From Jiella avicenniae (lineage in GTDB: Bacteria > Pseudomonadota > Alphaproteobacteria > Rhizobiales > Rhizobiaceae): 64,000 bases of DNA. The translations under genes and the position numbers were made by a program. The notes beneath the pieces were generated by a model. That model did not search any database. It was not told the DNA's origin and was given only the letters and a program-made list of their open reading frames with translations. Where the stretch lies: contig NZ_JAJUWU010000004.1 in the NCBI RefSeq assembly GCF_021390325.1, positions 124,001 to 188,000 on the forward strand. The letters run 5' to 3'. Numbering within the stretch: the first letter of the stretch is position 1; every line of letters begins with the position of its first letter. Positions 50,206 through 58,930 of this stretch are shown piece by piece.

Positions 50206-52512
50206 TCACCCCTCCAGCCCGATCGCCTGAGCCGTCGCGATCGCCGCCATGTTGACCACCCCGCGCGAAGTGACCGACGGCGTCAGCACGTGGGCCGGGG
50301 AGGCGGCGCCGAGGAGGATCGGGCCGACATGGAGGGCGTCGGTCATCTGCTTGACGACGTTGAGGGTGATGTTCGCGGCGTCCAGCGTCGGGAAGATCAA
50401 AAGGTTGGCTTCGCCCGAAAGCGTCGAATCCGGCATGTTGCGCATGCGGATGGTTTCGGACAGCGCCGAGTCGCCATGCATCTCGCCGTCGATCTCGAGA
50501 TCCGGCATTTCGGCCTTCACCAGCTTCAGAGCCTTGCGCAGCTTGACCGTGTCCTCGGTGTCGTCGGTGCCGAAATTGGAATGGGAGACGAAGGCGGCCT
50601 TGGGGTCGATGCCGAAGCGGCGGAGTTCTGCAGCCGCGAGGCGGGTCATTTCGGCGAGTTCCTCGGCGTTGGGGTCCCGCTGGACGTAGGTGTCGAGGAA
50701 GAACTTCGTCGACCCTTGCGTGATCAGAAGGCTCATCGCCGCGAGCTTCCGGACGTCCCGGCGCATGCCGATGACCTGCGAAATGTCGCGGACGTGATGG
50801 GGGAAGCGGCCTTCCAGCCCGCAGATCAGGCTGTCGGCCTCGCCCCGCGAGACGGCGACCGCGCCGATGACGGTCGTGTTGGTGCGCACCACGGTGCGGG
50901 CGGTGTCGGGGCTGACGCCCTTGCGCCCGACCCGCTGGAAATAGTGGTCGACATAGTCGCGATAGCGCGGATCGTCCTCGGGGTTGATCACCTCGAAGTC
51001 GGCGCCGGGGCGGATCTTGAGGCCGTAGCGTTCGAGCCGGGTTTCGATGACGGCCGGCCGGCCGATCAGGATCGGCACGCAGACCTCGTCCTCCATCAGC
51101 ACCTGGGCGGCCCTCAGCACCCGCTCGTCCTCGCCGTCGGAGAAGATCACCCGCTTGCCGGCCTTGCGGGCGATCTGGAAGATCGGCTTCATGATCATGC
51201 CGGAGCGGAAGACGAAGCGGTTCAGCCTTTCGACATAGGCGTCCATGTCGGCGATCGGCCGCGAGGCGACGCCGTCCCGCTCGGCCGCTTTCGCGACGGC
51301 CGGGGCGATCTTCAGGATCAGCCGGGGATCGAAGGGGGAGGGGATCAGATAATCCGGCCCGAAGACCGGCGTTTCCGACCCATAAGCCTTGGCCGCGACT
51401 TCCGAGACCTCCTCGCGGGCGAGCTCGGCGATGGCGTCGGTCGCCGCCTGCTTCATGCCTTCCGTAATGCCGGTGGCGCCGCAGTCGAGCGCGCCGCGGA
51501 AGATGAAGGGAAAGCACAGGACGTTGTTGACCTGATTGGGGAAATCCGAACGGCCGGTGCAGATCATCGCGTCCGGCCGCACCTCGCGCGCCAGATCCGG
51601 CATGATCTCGGGGACGGGATTGGCGAGCGCCAGGATCAGCGGCTTGGCGGCCATCTTCTTCAGATAGTCGGGCTTCAACACGCCGGCCGCCGAGAGGCCG
51701 AGGAAGACGTCGGCGCCGTCCAGCGCCTCTTCGAGCGTCCGCATCCCGGTGTCGCGGGCATAGACCTCCTTCCAGCGGTCCATGGCGACGGTGCGGCCCC
51801 TGTAGACCAGGCCGTCCTTGTCGGTGACGAGGATGTTTTCGAGCTTCGCCCCGAGCGAGACGAGGAGATTGAGGCAGGCGAGCGCCGCGGCGCCCGCGCC
51901 CGACGCGACGATCTTCACCTCTTCGAGCTTCTTGTTGCCGAGGCGGAGCGCGTTGCGCACCGCGGCGGCGGCGATGATCGCGGTGCCGTGCTGGTCGTCG
52001 TGGAAGACCGGGATCGCCATTTCCTTGCGCAGGCGGGCCTCGATCTCGAAGCATTCCGGCGACTTGATGTCTTCGAGGTTGATGCCGCCGAAGGTCGGTT
52101 CCAGCGCCGCGACCACCTTGCAGAAGTGGTCGATGTCGAGAGCGTCGACCTCGATGTCGAAGACGTCGATGTCGGCGAATTTCTTGAACAGGACCGCCTT
52201 GCCCTCCATCACCGGCTTGGAGGCCAGCGGCCCGATGTTGCCGAGGCCGAGGACGGCCGTGCCGTTGGAGATCACCGCGACGAGATTGGCGCGGCTGGTA
52301 TAGTCAGCCGCGAGCGCCGGATCCCGCGCGATCTCGAGGCAGGGGGCGGCGACGCCGGGTGAATAGGCCAGCGCGAGGTCGCGCTGGTTGCCGAGCGGCT
52401 TGGTGGACTGGATGGCGAGCTTGCCGGGCTTGGGATGGCGATGGAAGAACAGCGCCTGCTCGTCGAGGTCGCTCTTCTTGGTTCCGCCTTCCGGGGACTG
52501 GTTGGTGCTCAT
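50206..52512 (-). CDS. maeB: NADP-dependent malic enzyme with phosphotransacetylase-like C-terminal domain
   Basis: This 768-residue protein oxidatively decarboxylates malate to pyruvate, giving NADPH. The N-terminal malic domain has [56 protein letters not shown] and the NAD(P)-binding [16 protein letters not shown]. The C-terminal third (from about residue 440) resembles phosphate acetyltransferase but is thought to be regulatory in this family. The length matches MaeB/Tme of rhizobia. It is divergent from the LpxH-like gene. Confidence 0.96.
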   Translation of the reverse strand: MSTNQSPEGGTKKSDLDEQALFFHRHPKPGKLAIQSTKPLGNQRDLALAYSPGVAAPCLEIARDPALAADYTSRANLVAVISNGTAVLGLGNIGPLASKPVMEGKAVLFKKFADIDVFDIEVDALDIDHFCKVVAALEPTFGGINLEDIKSPECFEIEARLRKEMAIPVFHDDQHGTAIIAAAAVRNALRLGNKKLEEVKIVASGAGAAALACLNLLVSLGAKLENILVTDKDGLVYRGRTVAMDRWKEVYARDTGMRTLEEALDGADVFLGLSAAGVLKPDYLKKMAAKPLILALANPVPEIMPDLAREVRPDAMICTGRSDFPNQVNNVLCFPFIFRGALDCGATGITEGMKQAATDAIAELAREEVSEVAAKAYGSETPVFGPDYLIPSPFDPRLILKIAPAVAKAAERDGVASRPIADMDAYVERLNRFVFRSGMIMKPIFQIARKAGKRVIFSDGEDERVLRAAQVLMEDEVCVPILIGRPAVIETRLERYGLKIRPGADFEVINPEDDPRYRDYVDHYFQRVGRKGVSPDTARTVVRTNTTVIGAVAVSRGEADSLICGLEGRFPHHVRDISQVIGMRRDVRKLAAMSLLITQGSTKFFLDTYVQRDPNAEELAEMTRLAAAELRRFGIDPKAAFVSHSNFGTDDTEDTVKLRKALKLVKAEMPDLEIDGEMHGDSALSETIRMRNMPDSTLSGEANLLIFPTLDAANITLNVVKQMTDALHVGPILLGAASPAHVLTPSVTSRGVVNMAAIATAQAIGLEG

Positions 52513-52700
52513 CTCGGCCTCGATGGTCTGTCGCGCGATCGGCCCGCGCCTCTCCGTGCCGCCCTCTTACCCCCACCTTCGACCCGGCGGCAAACCGCAA
52601 TTGCCGGCGGGCCCGGTCGAATCGCAGGGATTTCCGCGCCGCCTCGTCATATGCCTGCAATGCGAATCGGCCATTGCTGCCCCAGCGGAGAGGCGGACAG

Positions 52701-53558
52701 ATGTTGCGCGAGGCGGCGATCATGACGGACGAGGCGGCAGCGCGGCATTTCCGGACGTTGTTCATTTCCGACATTCATCTCGGCGCCAAGTCGGCCCAGG
52801 CGGAAATGCTGATCGATTTCCTGCGCTTTCACGATGCGGAGAAGATCTATCTCGTCGGCGACATCGTCGACGGCTGGCGGCTGAAGCGATCCTGGAACTG
52901 GCCGCAGAGCCACAACGACGTCGTCCAGAAGCTCCTGCGCAAGGCCCGCAAGGGCGCGACGGTGATCTACATTCCCGGCAATCACGACGAATTCCTGCGC
53001 GACTTCACCGGCCGGCATTTCGGCGGCGTCGAGGTGAAGCTGAGCGACGTCCACGTCACCGCCGACGGCCGGCGGTTCCTCGTCATGCATGGCGACGAGT
53101 TCGACGTCGTGGTACGCAATGCGCGGATCATCGCCTATCTCGGCGACTGGGCCTATGACGCGGCGATCGCCATCAATCTCGTCTTCAACAAGATCCGCCG
53201 GCGGCTGGGCTTCCCCTACTGGTCGTTCTCGTCCTGGGCCAAGCTGAAGGTCAAGAACGCCGTCAACTTCATCGGTGCCTTTGAGGAGGCGCTCGCCGAG
53301 GAAGCCCGCCGGATGGGCTGTGACGGCGTCATCTGCGGCCACATCCACCATGCGCAACTGGCCGACCACGCGGACGTCGGCTATATCAACACGGGCGACT
53401 GGGTCGAAAGCTGCACGGCCGTCGCCGAGCGCCACGACGGCTCCTTCGAGCTCATCCGCTGGAGCGAAGTCGTCAGGGCGCGCGCCCACGCGAAGGCGGC
53501 CCAGCCGCGCATCGTCTCGGAGCAGCGCCCGGTGGTCCGCCCGACGGAGGCAGCCTGA
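52701..53558 (+). CDS. UDP-2,3-diacylglucosamine diphosphatase-like metallophosphoesterase (LpxH-like)
   Basis: This 285-residue calcineurin-like phosphoesterase has all five metal-site blocks: ISDIHLG, GDIVDGW, GNHDEF, MHGDEFD and GHIHHA. LpxH hydrolyses UDP-diacylglucosamine in lipid A synthesis; most alphaproteobacteria use LpxI for that step, so the true substrate is uncertain. The start is ATG 52701 (GGAGAGG upstream) or 52722. Its stop abuts the next gene's ATG with no gap, so the two form a unit. Confidence 0.85.
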   Translation: MLREAAIMTDEAAARHFRTLFISDIHLGAKSAQAEMLIDFLRFHDAEKIYLVGDIVDGWRLKRSWNWPQSHNDVVQKLLRKARKGATVIYIPGNHDEFLRDFTGRHFGGVEVKLSDVHVTADGRRFLVMHGDEFDVVVRNARIIAYLGDWAYDAAIAINLVFNKIRRRLGFPYWSFSSWAKLKVKNAVNFIGAFEEALAEEARRMGCDGVICGHIHHAQLADHADVGYINTGDWVESCTAVAERHDGSFELIRWSEVVRARAHAKAAQPRIVSEQRPVVRPTEAA

Positions 53559-54593
53559 ATGCAGCGAATCCTGATCGTCACCGACGCCTGGCATCCACAG
53601 GTGAACGGCGTGGTGCGGACGCTGGCGAGCCTCGTCTCCGAACTTGCGGACCGCGGTTTCGACGTCAGGGTCGTCACGCCCCGGGACTTCCGCACGATTC
53701 CCTGCCCGACCTATCCGGAAATCCGTCTGGCGCTGACCGGCACCGACGGGATGGCGCGCCTGATGGACGCCTTCCTGCCGGATTCGGTCCACATCGCCAC
53801 GGAGGGGCCGCTCGGCTTTGCCGCGAGACGGGTCTGTCTGAAGCGCGGCATCCGCTTCACCACCAGCCTGCACACCCGCTTTCCGGAATATCTGCGCAAG
53901 CGCGCGCCGATCCCCGAGCGTTGGACCTACAACGTGCTGCGCTGGTTCCACAACGCCGCCAGCCATTGCCTGGTGCCGACGGAATCGATGCGCCGACAAC
54001 TGGAGCCGCTCGGCTTCCGCAACCTCGTCACCTGGACCCGCGGCATCGACCGGCACATTTTCCGGCCGAGCGAACCGATCCCCCTCGACCTGCCGCGGCC
54101 GATCTTCCTGACCGTGTCGCGGCTGGCGCCCGAGAAGAACATCGAGGGCTTCCTCGACCTCGACCTGCCGGGATCGAAGCTCGTGGTCGGCCACGGCCCG
54201 TCGATGGCCGGGCTGGTCGCGCGCTACCCGAAAGCCCACTTCGCCGGGCTGCAGACGGGCAATGCCCTGGCGAGCTACTATTCCTCGGCCGACGTCTTCG
54301 TCTTTCCTTCCAGGACCGACACCTTCGGCAACGTCATCATCGAAGCGCTCGCCTGCGGCGTGCCTATCGCGGCCTTTCCCGAGCCCGGCCCGAACGACGT
54401 GATCGCCGATTCCGGCGCCGGCGTGATTTCCGAGGATCTGCGCGAGGCCTGCCTTGCGGCCCTGTCGATCGACCGGGACACAGCGTTCCGCCGATCCTTC
54501 GCCTACAACTGGGAAGCCTGCGCGGAGATCTTCCTCGATCACGCCTTCGGCGCGGGCCGGACGCAAGGGCGGAGCGACCCGCTCGCCGCCTGA
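53559..54593 (+). CDS. GT4-family glycosyltransferase
   Basis: This 344-residue GT-B enzyme: N-terminal acceptor domain with DAWHPQVNGVVRTLASL and TEGPLGFAARR (nucleotide-sugar family features), C-terminal donor domain with LTVSRLAPEKNIEGFL and PSRTDTFGNVIIEALACG, the EX7E-type motif with Asp replacing the first Glu. It resembles rhizobial enzymes that glycosylate diacylglycerol, such as the Agrobacterium glycolipid synthase, but this is only a resemblance. It directly follows the LpxH-like gene (ATG immediately after its TGA). Confidence 0.85.
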   Translation: MQRILIVTDAWHPQVNGVVRTLASLVSELADRGFDVRVVTPRDFRTIPCPTYPEIRLALTGTDGMARLMDAFLPDSVHIATEGPLGFAARRVCLKRGIRFTTSLHTRFPEYLRKRAPIPERWTYNVLRWFHNAASHCLVPTESMRRQLEPLGFRNLVTWTRGIDRHIFRPSEPIPLDLPRPIFLTVSRLAPEKNIEGFLDLDLPGSKLVVGHGPSMAGLVARYPKAHFAGLQTGNALASYYSSADVFVFPSRTDTFGNVIIEALACGVPIAAFPEPGPNDVIADSGAGVISEDLREACLAALSIDRDTAFRRSFAYNWEACAEIFLDHAFGAGRTQGRSDPLAA

Positions 54594-54644
54594 GCCATGG
54601 GCGTCCGTGCGAGGCGCTCACTCGCCCGATGCACGCGGGCGGGA

Positions 54645-55985
54645 TCAGGCCTCCAGCATCGCCCGCAGCAGCGCGTGGTCGGCGATGACCCGCCTCGAAT
54701 AGGCTCGGGCGGTCTCGATCAGGACGTCCCCGGAATCTTCGATCCGCGCGGCGATCGCCGTCTCGAAGGCGTTGGAGCGATGATCCGTGCGGCCGTGGGC
54801 GAGGGCGAGGGACTGCCCGCAGGCCTCGACATATTGCCGGAGCGGCTTGCCCGGATCCTCGGCGAGGCAGACTTCCTCGGGATCGAGGCTGTAACGGGCA
54901 TGGTGGCGCGAGCGGACCAGCCATTGCGAGCCGTTCCAGGCGACCTCGTCGAGCAAAAGGTCCGGCTCGCGCTGCATCAGCCGCTGCAGGTCGACGGTGA
55001 GATGGGCGGGCGACAGGCGGTTGCGCGGATCGATGTCGGCGAAGTGTCTGAGCGGTGCGGCATGACGCTGCTGCTTGACCTCGACCACGTGGCACATCGG
55101 CAGCTCCGCATGGGTCGAGGCGTCCGCCGGGCCGACCAGCAGATAGTAGCGCTCGACATTGACCGAGCCGGTCCCGGCGCCGAGCCGCTCGACGACGTCG
55201 AGAATCTCGTCGTCGACATAGGGGCGGAACTCCGAGCGGATGCTCGCGGCGCTGGATGCGTCGAGGCGGCGGTAGCGGCCCGGACGAGCGCGGAACCGCA
55301 GGCCCTCCTCCGTCATCGCGACGGCCTTGCCGAGGGTGCTCTTGGTGTGGAATTTCTTGCCGCCGATCGACCGCTTGCGGGCTTTCTTCAACCCCTCGTG
55401 AAGGAGGTGATGCCTGGGAAAGCCGGATTTCACGGTGCGCCGCTGCGACGGATCCGCCGCGATCGCCTCGGCCATTTTGCGATAGGCCTTCAGGAAGGCG
55501 CGGGCGGCCTTCTCCTGCTGCTTTTCTGACGGGGCCTTCAGGCCGGACAGGTCGTCGAAGTCGCTGGTTTCGTAGCGGCCGTCGAGAATGCCGTGGGCGA
55601 AGTCCGAGGCCAGGAAGATGCTGGCGAGAAAGCGCGTCAGATCCCAGGCGGCGTGGCCGATGCAGGCATCGTCGAAATCGTTCGGCACGAAGACGACGAG
55701 ATTGCCGTGCGAGCCCTTTTCCGTGACGAAACCGAAATTTGCCATGTGACAGTCGCCGATGACGGCGGTCGGTTTGACCCATTCGGTGATGCCGGCCGGC
55801 AGCAGCAGAACGCCTTCCTTCAGGTCTGTGTAGAAGATCTGGGCGGAACCGCGATAGAAGTGGAACGGGCTCGACGCCATCTTGCGATGTTTGCGCCCGG
55901 GCTCGTCCCGACCGGGGCGAACGCCATCCACCCGCTCCAGTTCGTCGGCGATCAGCTGCGCGCGTCGTTCGTCGCGGTGTTCCAT
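54645..55985 (-). CDS. DUF2252 family protein with a kinase-like catalytic loop
   Basis: This 446-residue soluble protein belongs to DUF2252. Near the N-terminus, GDCHMANFG (about 77-85), NDFDDA (102-107) and AAWDLTRFL (112-120) resemble the catalytic loop, metal-binding Asp and following helix of aminoglycoside-phosphotransferase-type kinases. KRSIGGKKFHTK and FRARPGRYRRL provide basic patches further on. Function is unknown. It is convergent with the GT4 gene (51-base gap) and starts at ATG 55985. Confidence 0.83.
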   Translation of the reverse strand: MEHRDERRAQLIADELERVDGVRPGRDEPGRKHRKMASSPFHFYRGSAQIFYTDLKEGVLLLPAGITEWVKPTAVIGDCHMANFGFVTEKGSHGNLVVFVPNDFDDACIGHAAWDLTRFLASIFLASDFAHGILDGRYETSDFDDLSGLKAPSEKQQEKAARAFLKAYRKMAEAIAADPSQRRTVKSGFPRHHLLHEGLKKARKRSIGGKKFHTKSTLGKAVAMTEEGLRFRARPGRYRRLDASSAASIRSEFRPYVDDEILDVVERLGAGTGSVNVERYYLLVGPADASTHAELPMCHVVEVKQQRHAAPLRHFADIDPRNRLSPAHLTVDLQRLMQREPDLLLDEVAWNGSQWLVRSRHHARYSLDPEEVCLAEDPGKPLRQYVEACGQSLALAHGRTDHRSNAFETAIAARIEDSGDVLIETARAYSRRVIADHALLRAMLEA

Positions 55986-56239
55986 GGCCGGGAGTTAGGC
56001 CGCGTCTGCCCTCGAGGCAAGCAAGAGGGGACGCCGCCCTGCCCCCGCTGGGAAGGCATGGTCAGCCCCTCTCAAGCGAGAGTTTCCATAGTGCGGCATC
56101 GCGGGCACATCGCCGGCCGGGCGAGACGAGCCGGCGACGCCGCGTCGTGGGCTGCGCATGACGAGCGAGGGCGACATGCGGCAGCAAGGTGCCGACGCCT
56201 GGAACGCCCGGCCGCGCGGCGAAAGACGGGAGGAGATCG

Positions 56240-56851
56240 ATGACGGGCGCGTTCAAACGCATCGTGCTGGGCGTCCTGGTGGCCGTGCTGGCCGTTGCCG
56301 CCGGCATCGCCGCCGCCGGCGCCGAGGGCGGGGCGCCGCGTGGCTGGGCGGCCGGGCCGGAGGAAGACGCGGTGATGGAGATCGGCCAGCGCTTCGACTG
56401 CACCGGCCCCGGCTGCCCGACGGATCTTTCCTGCCTCTACGCGCTGGCGCCGACGCGGCCGCCCGGTTCCTGGCCGATCGACACCGCCTTCATGCTCGAC
56501 GAGCAACGCATGCCCTGGTCGGACGTCGAGGCCTGGCTGTTCGCGAAGGCCAAGGCCCTGCGGCCGGACCTCGCCTACGATCCGCTGGTCCGCCCCGGCA
56601 ACTTCACGGCCCGCACCAAGCCCGAAGCGTTCGACCTGCCGGGCGGCGAATACGTGGTTCGGGACTATCGCCTCGCGGCCAAGCGGGGGAGCCAGGATCT
56701 CACCACCTATATGTGGAGCGTCAAGGGGCGTCTTCGGATCACCTTCTGCCTTCGCCCCGCGTCAGAGCCCTCGCTGCGCCCGGCCGTGCCGCCGGTCGAA
56801 GCGCTGCTCGCCGATCTGCGCCGCAGGGATGGCCAGGAGGACGGCCGGTAG
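56240..56851 (+). CDS. Exported protein of unknown function
   Basis: This 203-residue protein has an N-terminal signal or anchor helix (IVLGVLVAVLAVAAGIAAAGA) and a globular part with four Cys, two of them in FDCTGPGCPTDLSC (a CX4CX4C-like cluster). Repeated aromatic and charged segments (YDPLVRPGNFTARTKPEAF, EYVVRDYRLAAKRGSQDL, TTYMWSVKGRLRITFCL) suggest a compact beta domain in the periplasm. The ATG follows a GGAGGAG site. No family recognised. Confidence 0.65.
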   Translation: MTGAFKRIVLGVLVAVLAVAAGIAAAGAEGGAPRGWAAGPEEDAVMEIGQRFDCTGPGCPTDLSCLYALAPTRPPGSWPIDTAFMLDEQRMPWSDVEAWLFAKAKALRPDLAYDPLVRPGNFTARTKPEAFDLPGGEYVVRDYRLAAKRGSQDLTTYMWSVKGRLRITFCLRPASEPSLRPAVPPVEALLADLRRRDGQEDGR

Positions 56852-57121
56852 GCATCGCCGGCTGGCTGCCTGGCGAGCCTTGCGCCTCGCCCGGCGAGCG
56901 GCATGGCCATCGCGACCTTTCCGCCCCGGATCCCGCCCGCGACGCCCTCGTCGGGCCGGCCGGCCGAATCGCGGCCTGTCGAAAATTCTCAGGGTCCGGC
57001 CCGCGGGCCCGAACCGCGAGAGTGGAGCGGCCTTGCGGCCCGGCAGCCGATCACGTCTTTCTGTAGCAACTCCCGGACGCTTCTTTCGTTGGCGATGAGT
57101 GCCAGATGCGAAAGGGACGTG

Positions 57122-57289
57122 ATGCAGAAGCCGTGGTCGAAGCTCAAAATCGTGATCGTAGCGGCCGGATGCGCTTCCATCCTCGGCGGATGCGTCGCCA
57201 GCGACGGGACGGCGACACGCAACCGGGCTTCCCTGGCCGATCGCGATACGCCGTCGGGCGGCATCGTACCCGGCCAACTGCCGGATTGA
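57122..57289 (+). CDS. Small predicted lipoprotein
   Basis: This 55-residue protein has a lipoprotein signal sequence (KIVIVAAGCASILGGC, lipid-accepting Cys at residue 24) and a short mature part ending PSGGIVPGQLPD. AAGGGACGTG lies just before the ATG. The end resembles the C-terminus of the next gene. The 270 bases upstream (56852-57121) show no other gene. Function unknown. Confidence 0.6.
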   Translation: MQKPWSKLKIVIVAAGCASILGGCVASDGTATRNRASLADRDTPSGGIVPGQLPD

Positions 57290-57366
57290 GGCGCGTGTTT
57301 GCCGATATTGCCGCCGCGCTCGTCTCGATCGGCGCGAAACGCAGGGTAAATCGAAGGAATGACGAC

Positions 57367-57693
57367 ATGATCTGGAAGATTGCAGGACTGGCGGCCGCCA
57401 TGGGCGCGTCGCTGTTGCCGCAGACCAATGCCGTCCTGGCTCAGGAGTACGGAGCTCGCGTGGACAGGCCGGCCGTCGTCCTGTCGAACCGGGAGCGACG
57501 CGTCGCCTATTCCGTGCGGCTGCCCGACGGTCGGGTGGTCCGGCGAGCCGGCGGCGGCGGCATTCCCTGGTTGTACGGCCTCGGAGACGTTTATGGCAAG
57601 GCATCGGCAGTGCCGCTGGTCGACGGCTCGACGCCGTCCGTTCTCGCCTCGACCCCGTCTGGGGGGGTCGTGCCGGGACAAGAACCGCGCTGA
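57367..57693 (+). CDS. Small exported protein of unknown function
   Basis: This 108-residue protein has a signal peptide (IWKIAGLAAAMGASLLPQTNAVLAQ), a mature stretch with VAYSVRLPDGRVVRRAGGGGIPWL, and a C-terminus TPSGGVVPGQEPR that closely repeats that of the preceding lipoprotein. The start is ATG 57367 with AAGGA eight bases upstream. No family is recognised. The two genes are 77 bases apart. Confidence 0.6.
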   Translation: MIWKIAGLAAAMGASLLPQTNAVLAQEYGARVDRPAVVLSNRERRVAYSVRLPDGRVVRRAGGGGIPWLYGLGDVYGKASAVPLVDGSTPSVLASTPSGGVVPGQEPR

Positions 57694-58035
57694 CGGGTGT
57701 GGCCCAGCCGCGGCGTCGCTCTGCTTGAAGCATTTGGCAGGAGCGCCAGCCCCCGGATGCTCGGCACTGACCCATGGTCGCTTGCCCATGCGGTGATGCG
57801 ACGTTGAGGAGACCGCCAAAGACTCGGCATGCTGCCGGTCATTTCGTGCGGCTTCCGTGCTCGGTGCCCGGTGCCCGAAGATCGGTGAGGTCACTGTCTG
57901 TTCGCGCGATCCTCCGACCTTTTCGAGTCGCGGCAAGCGGTTGCGGCCACCGTTCCGCCGGAGTTGGATGGTGGGGATGCCCGGCGCTCTCCGCCGGGAG
58001 GCGCTGCCTCCCCTCCAGCCTGGGAATCTGCCGCC
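57694..58035. other. Intergenic stretch without a convincing gene
   Basis: Short open frames here have no ribosome-binding site or protein-like composition. The base composition is somewhat lower in GC than in the flanking genes. Confidence 0.45.
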
Positions 58036-58173
58036 TTGACCCGCTGCCTTCCACTCGCCGCCGCCTGTGCGCTTCTCGTCCTCGCCTCCGCCTGCGCCTC
58101 CAAGCCGGTCGACGATCCCGGCGGCAAATGGGCGAAACAGGCCGAGACGGTCGACAATTCGCTTTTTCGGTGA
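58036..58173 (+). CDS. Possible very small lipoprotein
   Basis: A 45-residue frame from TTG 58036 gives a hydrophobic N-terminus with a lipobox (LVLASAC, Cys near residue 20) and a charged tail (ASKPVDDPGGKWAKQAE). The start is a rare codon and the ribosome-binding site is weak, so expression is uncertain. No family is recognised. Confidence 0.4.
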   Translation: MTRCLPLAAACALLVLASACASKPVDDPGGKWAKQAETVDNSLFR

Positions 58174-58266
58174 CGCCGCGCGGCCGGGCGGTTGATGACC
58201 GTCGCCCGGCCATGCGAGACAGGGCGACCATAAGGCCTTTTGCCGCAGCCTCATGGGAAATCCGCT

Positions 58267-58725
58267 TTGTCCGACCTTTCGATTCGCCCCAACGTTCCCT
58301 TCGATCTCAGCCCGCTCGCACGGCTTCTCGCCGACGAGGCCGATCTCGCGCTCGTCAATCCGAGCGCCAAGCATCCGTTCGATCCCCTGGAATGGCAGGA
58401 GAAATGGCTGAACGAGCCGGACGACCAGTCCTTCTATCTGGTCGACGCGGCCGGTCGCGACGTCGGCTTCTTCGCGCTTCGGATCGGCATCGGCCCGGAG
58501 GTGCGCCATCTCGTCTACGTCTTCGTCGAGGAAGCGGCCCGCGGTGGCGCGGGCAAGCAGTTGGCGGCCCATGCGGAAGAGGCGGCGAAGGAGCTCGGCG
58601 CGATGTCGGTCACCCTCAAGGTCGAACTCGACAACGAGCCGGCCCTCGCCGTCTATCAGGCGGCCGGATATGAGGAACTCGGCCGCTCCAACGGCATGGC
58701 GACCATGCGCCGGGACCTCGTCTGA
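58267..58725 (+). CDS. GNAT-family N-acetyltransferase
   Basis: This 152-residue acetyltransferase has the GNAT fold: N-terminal LSIRPNVPFDL, then VGFFALRIG and VRHLVYVFVEEAARGGAGKQLAAHAE, where the acetyl-CoA loop is R-G-G-A-G-K, and ALAVYQAAGYEELGRSNG as motif B. The substrate is unknown. The start is uncertain: TTG 58267 gives the usual SDLSIRP N-terminus, while TTG 58240 is also in frame with AAGG before it. Confidence 0.8.
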   Translation: MSDLSIRPNVPFDLSPLARLLADEADLALVNPSAKHPFDPLEWQEKWLNEPDDQSFYLVDAAGRDVGFFALRIGIGPEVRHLVYVFVEEAARGGAGKQLAAHAEEAAKELGAMSVTLKVELDNEPALAVYQAAGYEELGRSNGMATMRRDLV

Positions 58726-58849
58726 CGCGGGCGCCCGCGATCCCCAGTTCGGCGCCGAACCATCGACGCGGCTTGCCATGGGGGCGTAGACCTGGCCGGC
58801 GCAGTCAAATGCAACGTCGGCAATGCTCTTCGATCCCCCTCGCGAGTGT

Positions 58850-58870
58850 CGCCGGGCCTGCGGCCCGGCG
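58850..58870. terminator. Hairpin between convergent GNAT and comM genes
   Basis: CGCCGGGCC, loop TGC, GGCCCGGCG: a perfect 9-bp stem in the convergent 205-base spacer. No strong T-run on either side. Confidence 0.5.
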
Positions 58871-58930
58871 CCGACCATTGCGTTCCATTCGGCATTCGGA
58901 TGCGTCGGCACTTCCGTCCCTCCGGCCGGT

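Noticed and set aside
50053-52362. 769-codon plus-strand open frame opposite maeB
   Set aside because: Antisense shadow of a full-length malic enzyme.
57774-58673. 299-codon frame across the small lipoprotein and the acetyltransferase
   Set aside because: Out of frame with the GNAT motifs and Arg-rich; a shadow.
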